This document shows positions 59,137-64,000 of a stretch of DNA of 64,000 nucleotides, piece by piece (positions within the stretch are counted from its first letter, which is position 1; every line of letters starts with the position of its first letter). The position numbers and the translations under genes were made by a program. Origin of the DNA: JAHFUA01 sp963733935 (lineage in GTDB: Bacteria; Acidobacteriota; Terriglobia; Terriglobales; Acidobacteriaceae); assembly GCA_963733935.1 (NCBI GenBank), contig CAVTEQ010000011.1, positions 1-64,000 on the forward strand, written 5' to 3'. Below the pieces are notes generated by a model. The model had not been told where the DNA came from. It was given only the letters and a program-made list of their open reading frames with translations, and made no database searches.

Positions 59137-62026
59137 ATGGCTACCGCAATTGAACCTGCCCAAACGCCCACGCCGCCTACTTTCACCGCCTCGCCTACTT
59201 CGGAAAAGCTGAAAGAGGAGTTGGGACGCATTGTGGCGCCCTCGCGTATCCTCACGCGACCCATCGACCTGATCGCGTTCGCATCCGACGCCAGCTTTTA
59301 CCGCCTCATTCCGAAAGCAATCGTCCTGGCAGAAGGGATCGCGGAAATCCAGGCGCTGTTCCGCTTCAGCCACGAGCGCAAGATTCCGATCACTTTCCGC
59401 ACGGCCGGCACCAGCCTTTCGGGACAGGCGGTATCGGACGGGATCCTGGTCGAAGTCGCCCGCCACTGGAAAGGGCTGACGGTCGAAGACAATGGAAGAA
59501 AGGTCCGAGTGCAGCCCGGAGTGATCGGCGGATACGCCAACAGCGTACTGCGGCCATATGGCGTGAAGATCGGCCCCGATCCGGCTTCGATCAGCACCTG
59601 CATGATCGGCGGAATTCTCTCCAACAACTCCAGCGGCATGTGCTGCGGCGTCAGCCAGAACGCCTACCACACGCTGGATTCGCTTACCTTCGTGCTGCCC
59701 TCCGGCACAGTGATCAACACCGCGGATGCCCGCTCTGATGAGGACTTTCGCGCGAAGGAGCCACGGCTGGTCGAAGGATTGCTGGAGTTGAAGCGGCAGA
59801 TCGAGTCCAATCCCGCGCTGTATCAGCGCGTCCGCGCGAAGTACCGCACCAAGAACACCACCGGGTATTCGCTGAACGCATTCATCGATTTCGAGCGCCC
59901 GATCGACATCTTCGAGCATGTGATGATCGGTTCGGAAGGCACGCTGGCCTTCATCGCCGAGGCGGTGCTGAACACCGTCCCCGATCTGCCCGTGAAGTAC
60001 ACCGGTCTGCTGCTGTTTCCGACCCTGCACGATGCGGCCGCGGCCATCGTGCCCCTGCGCGACGCGGGCGCAGCGGCTCTTGAGATCATGGACCGCCCGT
60101 CGCTGCGCTCGGTGGAGGACCAGCCGGGCATACCGGCGTCTATCCGCAAGCTGCCGGGCGAAGCCGCGGGCCTGCTGGTCGAGTTCCAGGCAGCGAACGA
60201 AGCTGACCGCGCCGAGCTGGAGTCGGTTGCGCGCTACGCCATAGACGGACTAAAGCTGCTGGAGGCTCCGCTGTTCACCCATCAGGCGGCCGAGCAGGCA
60301 GCGTTGTGGAAGATCCGCGCGGGAATGTTTCCGTCTGTCGGAGCGGTGCGCAAGAGCGGCACCACGGTCATCATCGAAGACGTTGCCTTCGCCATCCAGC
60401 ATCTCGCCGACGCTTGCGTCGACCTGCAGAAGCTCTTCCTCAAGCACGGCTACGACAACGGCATCATCTTCGGCCACGCCAAAGACGGCAACCTGCACTT
60501 CGTGATCACGCCCTCCCTCAACGATCAGAAGGCGGTCGATCAGTACGCGCGCTTTCTCGACGATCTGATCAAGCTGGTGGTCGAACGCTACGACGGAGCG
60601 CTCAAGGCCGAGCACGGCACCGGACGGAACATGGCGCCGTTCGTCGAGGCGGAGTGGGGCGGCGACGCCTACCGCATCATGAAGCGGCTGAAGGAGCTGG
60701 CGGATCCCGAGAGCCTGCTGAATCCGGGCGTGATCATCAACTCCGATCCCAAGGGGCACCTTGCCGACCTGAAGCGCATGCCGGTGGTCGAAGACGAGGT
60801 CGATAAGTGCATCGAGTGCGGCTATTGCGAACCCAAATGTCCGAGCCGGAATCTCACCACGACGCCGCGCCAGCGGATTGTTGTGCGGCAGAGAAATGCA
60901 GCGCCTGAAAGACGCAGGTGGGAATGGCGCTCTCGCCGCGCTGGAAGCCGATTTCCCCTACATGGCGCTCGATACCTGCGCGGTGGATGGCTTGTGCGCT
61001 ACCGCTTGCCCGGTTTCGATCGATACCGGGCAGTTAACCAAGCGCTTCCGCCGGATCCGGCATTCGAAGTCGGCACACCAGCGCGCCATGAGCTTGGCGA
61101 ATCATTTCGCGTCGCTCGAGCGCTGGATGCGGCTCGGACTTCGCGTCGGCCACGCAATGCAGTCTGTGCTGGGAACGGGAGCGATGGTGGCGATTACCCG
61201 CGCTATCCGTTCAGTTGTCGGCGAATTCCCGCTGTGGAGCGCGGACGTGCCCCGGCCCGCAGATCCTCGCCCCGCGACCGAGCGCGCGAACGCTCAGGCA
61301 ATCTACTTCCCCACCTGCATTTCCCGAGTGCTGGGCCGCCTGCCGGGAGAAACCACCGAGCAGTCGCTGATGGAGGTGCTTGTCACTCTCGCCCGCCGCG
61401 CCGGCGTCGCGGTCTTCATTCCAGCGGATGTGGAGGGCACCTGCTGTGGAGTTCCGTTCTCTTCCAAAGGTTTTGACCAGGCGCACGATCTGCTGGTGAA
61501 TCGGACCATCGAGAAGTTCTATCAGTGGACCGATGGCGGCAAACTGCCGGTGATCGTTGACACCACTCCGTGTACTTACGGCGTCGTCACCTGCCGTGCT
61601 CAGCTCACGCCGGAGAACCAGAAGAAGTTCGACAGCTTGAAGATCCTCGACAGCGTCCAGTTCGCGCACGATCAACTGCTGCCCAAGCTGACCGTCAAGC
61701 AAAAGGCGGAGTCGGTAGCGCTGCATCCCGTGTGCTCCGCTACCAAACTGAATATTGTGCCGAAGCTCGAGGGTATCGCGCGAGCCTGTAGTGACAAGGT
61801 GGTGGTGCCGCTGAATGCTGGCTGTTGTGGCTTCGCCGGCGACCGCGGCTTCCTCTATCCAGAACTCACAGAGTCGGCCACGCAGGCCGAGGCCGCCGAA
61901 CTCAAGCCCGCGCCGCAGGACGGTTATTTCTCCAGCAGCCGCACCTGCGAGATCGGGATGACCCGAGCCACGGGGCAGATGTACGTGTCCTATCTGTATT
62001 TGTTGGAACAGGCGACACGCGCATGA
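59137..62026 (+). pseudogene. FAD-linked D-2-hydroxyacid dehydrogenase fused to a cysteine-rich Fe-S domain, one frameshift
   Basis: A GlcD/Dld2-like FAD domain (start ATG 59137) has ITFRTAGTSLSGQAVSDGILV, STCMIGGILSNNSSGMCCG, GSEGTLAFIAEAVL and FGHAKDGNLHFVIT. The first iron-sulfur motif CIECGYCEPKCPS follows. Near 60885-60893 the reading frame shifts by one inserted base: ...PRQRIVVR should continue as (R)EMQRLKDAG. The second frame then supplies CAVDGLCATACPVSIDTG and two CCG domains (GTCCGVPFSSKG and NAGCCGFAGDRG), to the stop at 62026. The intact protein of about 960 aa would oxidise D-lactate or a related hydroxyacid and pass electrons through Fe-S centres. Both halves are fully conserved, so an indel error or very recent inactivation is likely. 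Confidence 0.87.
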
Positions 62027-62075
62027 GTTTCCGTCTCGTATAGATCGTTTTCCACATTTGCACTGATTACGGGCA

Positions 62076-62104
62076 TTGACGCCGTCTTAACTCGCGTTTA
62101 ATGT
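62076..62104 (+). promoter_or_regulatory. Candidate sigma-70-type promoter for a structured RNA
   Basis: TTGACG (62076-62081) is one base from the -35 consensus. TAATGT (62099-62104, 17-bp spacer) or TTTAAT (62097-62102, 15-bp spacer) could be the -10. A transcript would begin near 62110, directly before a series of strong hairpins and with no coding frame nearby on this strand. Confidence 0.4.
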
Positions 62105-62109
62105 AAATC

Positions 62110-62372
62110 CCGTCGATGGCTGAAAGGGTTGGCAACTTAAAAGTAGCCGGTCCAAAGTAAGCTGGGTGATCAGTCTGGCGGGGTGACCCGCAGAGACTGC
62201 CAAACCCGAAAAAACCGACGGCTTTGCGAGAGGCCGTTGGGGTTTGGAACCGCGAAAGCGGTGATCGCATCAGGGGCTGCGATGGTGCATGCATCCACGT
62301 CGTCGAACTCCCTCGCCGGAGTCGGCGGCTAGAGCATAACCAATGTCGCAGCCCTTCCTATTTTCTGCGACA
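62110..62372 (+). ncRNA. Candidate structured RNA with GNRA-capped hairpins, class unknown
   Basis: Plus-strand folding by eye shows successive hairpins. CAGTCT/AGACTG (62171-62176, 62194-62199) encloses GCGGG-GTGA-CCCGC. CCAAACC/GGTTTGG (62200-62206, 62241-62247) is stacked on CCGACGGC/GCCGTTGG (62215-62222, 62233-62240) with an A-rich bulge at 62207-62214. ACCGC-GAAA-GCGGT lies at 62249-62262. ATCGCA/TGCGAT (62264-62269, 62278-62283) is next, and TGTCGCAG/CTGCGACA (62344-62351, 62365-62372) closes the series. GNRA loops (GTGA, GAAA) occur on this strand only, which sets the orientation. I do not recognise an established riboswitch, RNase P, tmRNA, SRP or 6S consensus. It could be an sRNA, a ribozyme-like RNA or part of an intron. 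Confidence 0.45.
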
Positions 62373-62581
62373 ACTTCCACCAGCAAAATTTAGCGATGCG
62401 GTCGGGATTGGTCTCTGGCAAGGGCTCGTCTCGGTGCGGAGAACCGGCTGGGCGGGACACGCGGGCGGAAAAAGCTGTCGGCCGGTACCGGCGAAGAGCG
62501 TGGGTCGCTATCGGCGGGACCGGCCGTCATGATCTTGTTTCGGTGCCATGCAAATCCTTTCTTGCAGGCTCGCTGGGCTCC

Positions 62582-62632
62582 TTAGCCACCCCATACTGCG
62601 CTGCCAGCCTTGCTATTGGTCTTTACCGTCAT
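62582..62632 (-). CDS. Mini-ORF copy D: 16-aa peptide MTVKTNSKAGSAVWGG
   Basis: Most diverged copy. ATG 62632 to TAA 62582. The Shine-Dalgarno GAGAGGAGAG lies about 7 nt upstream. Compared with the other copies, one residue differs (Ser for Thr at position 7), while other differences (for example GGC for GGG at the last Gly) are synonymous. The surrounding spacer is much less conserved, which argues that the peptide itself is under selection. Family unknown. Confidence 0.55.
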   Translation of the reverse strand: MTVKTNSKAGSAVWGG

Positions 62633-62711
62633 GGGAGCTCTCCTCTCTTCTGAAGTCTTCAACTCTCTCCCTACCACCTTTGCGACTCTTTGCTTTCTGT
62701 TGGTTGTTCGC

Positions 62712-62762
62712 TTACCCACCCCATACTGCGCTGCCGGCCTTGGTGTTCGTCTTTACCGTCAT
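62712..62762 (-). CDS. Mini-ORF copy C: 16-aa peptide MTVKTNTKAGSAVWGG
   Basis: ATG 62762 to TAA 62712, preceded by AAAGGAGAACTCAA (AGGAG 7 nt before the ATG). Identical peptide to copies A and B, with one synonymous change (GCC for GCT at Ala9). The product is a polar, basic N-half and a small hydrophobic C-half ending in Trp-Gly-Gly. No signal peptide or double-Gly leader is recognisable. Confidence 0.6.
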   Translation of the reverse strand: MTVKTNTKAGSAVWGG

Positions 62763-62818
62763 TTGAGTTCTCCTTTCTTTTGAATTTGTTTTCTGCTGCT
62801 CTTGGTTTGTCTTCCTGC

Positions 62819-62869
62819 TTACCCACCCCATACTGCGCTGCCAGCCTTGGTGTTCGTCTTTACCGTCAT
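62819..62869 (-). CDS. Mini-ORF copy B: 16-aa peptide MTVKTNTKAGSAVWGG
   Basis: ATG 62869 to TAA 62819, with the same AAAGGAGAACTCAA ribosome-binding segment as copies A and C. Identical in nucleotide sequence to copy A across the ORF. The spacer to copy A is A-rich (AACCAAGAACAGCAGAAAAC), lowering local RNA structure around each start. Confidence 0.6.
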   Translation of the reverse strand: MTVKTNTKAGSAVWGG

Positions 62870-62925
62870 TTGAGTTCTCCTTTCTTTTGAATTTGTTTTC
62901 TGCTGTTCTTGGTTTGTCTTCCTGC

Positions 62926-62976
62926 TTACCCACCCCATACTGCGCTGCCAGCCTTGGTGTTCGTCTTTACCGTCAT
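62926..62976 (-). CDS. Mini-ORF copy A: 16-aa peptide MTVKTNTKAGSAVWGG (promoter-proximal)
   Basis: ATG 62976 to TAA 62926, first of the array in the direction of transcription. AAAGGAG lies 7 nt before the ATG. Upstream on the minus strand is an AT-rich region with GTAATAAAG and TTGCTATATG elements that could hold a promoter, although no clear -35/-10 pair is assigned. The peptide shares a V-K-T-N-x-K-A-G core with small peptides I recall only vaguely from other bacteria; no function can be stated. Confidence 0.6.
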   Translation of the reverse strand: MTVKTNTKAGSAVWGG

Positions 62977-63133
62977 TTGAGTTCTCCTTTCTTTTGTGAT
63001 CTACCGCGTTACTTTTGTTTTTCTTTATTACGTCGGACACCTTGACATATAGCAAGGCCCGTGCCAGAGCGCGGAAGCGTCCGTCGGGCAGACCGGCAAA
63101 CATGTTAGTTATTGAAAACAAGGAGGTTATTGT

Positions 63134-63180
63134 CGGCCCGCATTTGGCGGGCGGGCAGCGGCTGCCGCCCGGAGGGGTTC
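63134..63180. other. GC-rich hairpin cluster upstream of the FHA gene
   Basis: Two adjacent hairpins are seen: GCCCGC-ATTTG-GCGGGC near 63135-63151, and the near-palindrome GGGCGGGCAGC / GCTGCCGCCC at 63149-63159 and 63161-63170. They lie between the mini-ORF array and the FHA gene. On the minus strand they precede the array and might attenuate its transcription. Confidence 0.35.
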
Positions 63181-63204
63181 CGACCTAACAAGCCTGTTTG
63201 GTCG

Positions 63205-63227
63205 CCTAACATTTCTGTTAGGTTTTT
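63205..63227 (+). terminator. Candidate rho-independent terminator / hairpin with T-run
   Basis: CCTAACA (63205-63211) pairs with TGTTAGG (63216-63222) around TTTC and is followed directly by TTTTT. CCTAACA also occurs as a direct repeat at 63184-63190. No plus-strand gene lies immediately upstream, so it may end the structured RNA transcript or insulate the FHA gene. The short 7-bp stem is modest. Confidence 0.4.
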
Positions 63228-63256
63228 CACCGCGCAGGCAGCTTGGAGCACGTTGA

Positions 63257-63262
63257 TATACT
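63257..63262 (+). promoter_or_regulatory. -10-like hexamer TATACT before the FHA gene
   Basis: GATATACTCG places TATACT 6 nt before GTG 63269, the same spacing as in the toxin-antitoxin promoter. No Shine-Dalgarno precedes the GTG, so transcription probably starts at or next to the start codon. Confidence 0.4.
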
Positions 63263-63268
63263 CGTCGC

Positions 63269-64000
63269 GTGGCTAGCAATCCCAATCCGCAAGCCGCCCC
63301 GGAAGCGGCATCGCCGGGCTCCAGCCAGGCAGAGGTCCGCCTGGAAGCGGTAAGCGGGCCCCTGGAGGGCCAAGTCTTTTCGCTGCAGGAAGGCGAGCTC
63401 TCCATCGGGCGTGAGCCGACCAACCGCATCTCCTTGCTGGATCCACTGGTCTCGCGCCGGCATTGCGTGATCCGCCAGGTGGAAGCCGATGTCCGCCTCG
63501 AGGATCTGGATAGCCGCAACAGTACCTTCGTTAATGGCGTGCCGGTAAAAGAGCGGGTATTGGTGCATGGCGATCAGGTGCGGGTGGGCAGTTCCGTCTT
63601 CGTTTTCCACGGTAGCCCCGACGAGGCGCTCCCCGGCAGCGGTTCCCTGCGCCTGGACAACTCGGCGACGCCCAGCGGACCGACGGTCATCTTGCGCAAA
63701 GAAAATGCCGTGTATTTGCAGCCCTCGCAGGCAGGGCTGCCCAGCTCGGCACGCACTGTCCGCGACCTGAACGCCCTGCTGAACTTCAGCCGTACGCTCA
63801 GCTCGGTCCAGGACCTGGCCACCTTGCAGCAAAAGGTGTTGGACGCAATCTTCGAGGCAGCCCCGGCGGACCGGGCGGCGGTCCTGCTGCTCGAGGCAGG
63901 TGCGGAGGAATTTGCTTCGGTTCTAGGACGCTACCGCAACGCGGGCCCGGAACAGCCCATCCAGGCAAGCCAGACGATTCTCCGCCAGGTTGTGGCCGAA
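63269..64000 (+). CDS. FHA-domain protein with GAF-like region (partial, runs off the window)
   Basis: 244 codons are present from GTG 63269 and the frame is still open at 64000. A polar Ala/Pro/Gln-rich N-terminus leads to an FHA domain: LSIGREPTNRISLLDPLVSRRHCVIRQ (GR, SRRH), then LEDLDSRNSTFVNGVPV (NG) and HGDQVRVGSSVFVF. This domain binds phosphothreonine. A helical linker (VRDLNALLNFSRTLSSVQDLATLQQKVLDAIFEA) begins a GAF-like sensor. FHA-GAF proteins of this layout usually continue into a sigma-54 activator AAA+ domain with HTH, or a PP2C or cyclase domain, which cannot be seen here. The upstream kinase at 216-2909 shows Thr-phosphorylation signalling in the genome. Confidence 0.82.
   Translation, partial: MASNPNPQAAPEAASPGSSQAEVRLEAVSGPLEGQVFSLQEGELSIGREPTNRISLLDPLVSRRHCVIRQVEADVRLEDLDSRNSTFVNGVPVKERVLVHGDQVRVGSSVFVFHGSPDEALPGSGSLRLDNSATPSGPTVILRKENAVYLQPSQAGLPSSARTVRDLNALLNFSRTLSSVQDLATLQQKVLDAIFEAAPADRAAVLLLEAGAEEFASVLGRYRNAGPEQPIQASQTILRQVVAE

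Larger units (their letters stand above)
62582..62976 (-). repeat. Tandem array of four mini-ORF units (107-bp period)
   Basis: Four copies of a unit start at 62586, 62716, 62823 and 62930 (plus-strand coordinate of the CCACCCCATACTG motif). The last three are spaced by exactly 107 bp and are almost identical; the first is 130 bp away and diverged outside the coding part. On the minus strand each unit holds a Shine-Dalgarno, a 51-nt ORF and an A-rich spacer. The 107-bp period is not a multiple of three, so the array is a series of separate ORFs rather than one repeat protein. Confidence 0.9.

Noticed and set aside
58642..60030. 462-aa minus-strand frame across the RNase H and FAD dehydrogenase genes
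   Set aside because: It spans two clear plus-strand genes, and its composition (many His, Gln, Arg) is typical of antisense frames.
62110..62372. c-di-GMP, cobalamin, TPP or SAM riboswitch
   Set aside because: The conserved core sequences of these classes as I know them are absent, and there is no adequately placed downstream gene on this strand.
62390..62530. 46-codon minus-strand ORF just downstream of the mini-ORF array (MTAGPADSDPRSSPVPADSF...)
   Set aside because: Only a weak ribosome-binding site, Pro/Arg-rich composition typical of random GC-rich sequence, and overlap with another short frame starting at ATGGCACCG. It could be real if conserved.
62582..62976. CRISPR array
   Set aside because: The repeat period is 107 bp with near-identical whole units, not short direct repeats with unique spacers, and no cas genes are present.
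63028..63060. Plus-strand TTGACATATAGC promoter inside the mini-ORF upstream region
   Set aside because: A -35-like TTGACA is present, but no -10 element at proper spacing and no downstream gene for about 200 bp were found.
62819..63121. A single 100-aa minus-strand protein through the tandem repeats
   Set aside because: The frame reads the units in two different frames because the period is not a multiple of three. The short ORFs with their own ribosome-binding sites explain the conservation better.

Overview
The window reads as a chromosomal segment of a GC-rich Gram-negative bacterium, most likely an acidobacterium (Terriglobia/Koribacter-like). This is inferred from gene families and layout: a zinc-ribbon Ser/Thr kinase with a long membrane tail, a large exosortase-type exopolysaccharide locus, a DUF3106 protein behind an ECF sigma/anti-sigma pair, TGTCATCCTGAGCG palindromic repeats, and the uppS-cdsA-dxr-rseP-ispG order. 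No rRNA, tRNA, IS element, prophage or CRISPR array was seen. Region 1-7 kb holds a kinase, an ABC-F ATPase, a 50-residue basic protein on the minus strand, a VOC protein and a PilZ protein whose N-terminal anchor is partly duplicated upstream. Region 7-38 kb is an exopolysaccharide locus, nearly all on the minus strand and transcribed from about 38 kb down to 10.6 kb. In that direction it runs: PilZ protein, NusG-like antiterminator, Wza-type export protein, Wzc-type chain-length/kinase protein, tiny PEP-CTERM protein, priming sugar transferase, GT2, GT4, heparinase II/III-like protein, asparagine synthase-like amidotransferase, glycosyltransferase, nucleotide-sugar dehydrogenase, Wzy/O-antigen ligase, GT4, polysaccharide deacetylase, FkbM methyltransferase, polytopic membrane protein, GT2, FemAB-like protein (frame-broken), Wzx flippase and SAM methyltransferase. 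A divergent secreted protein and a second asparagine synthase end it. The accessory set matches what is usual in XrtA/PEP-CTERM exopolysaccharide loci, but no exosortase lies in the window. Several ATGA/GTGA overlaps imply one long operon, which the NusG paralogue at its head probably serves. Region 38-49 kb carries a LuxR-type regulator with a degenerate receiver, a two-helix membrane protein, an EamA transporter, a CAP-domain protein, a frame-broken DUF72 gene, a 37-residue membrane peptide, and the isoprenoid/lipid cluster (uppS, cdsA, dxr, rseP, ispG). Palindromic repeats lie on both sides of ispG. Region 49-59 kb has an outer-membrane porin-like protein with a zinc/manganese-type ABC binding protein and permease (no ATPase gene beside them), an XRE regulator, an HD protein, ECF sigma/anti-sigma/DUF3106, a SirB1-like protein, a Phd/PIN toxin-antitoxin pair with a palindromic promoter-operator, a frame-broken proline dehydrogenase and an RNase H-like gene. 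Region 59-64 kb has a frame-broken FAD/Fe-S D-2-hydroxyacid dehydrogenase, then a 1.2-kb gap, then the start of an FHA(-GAF) protein that runs off the window. The gap is the most unusual part. It holds a promoter-like signal followed by a multi-hairpin RNA with GNRA loops, and on the minus strand a tandem array of four 51-nt mini-ORFs. Each mini-ORF encodes the 16-residue peptide MTVKTN(T/S)KAGSAVWGG and has its own Shine-Dalgarno sequence. Two window-wide patterns also stand out: four otherwise intact-looking genes each carry one frame break (sequence error or real decay), and several genes have a -10-like hexamer 6-8 nt before the start codon (candidate leaderless transcripts).
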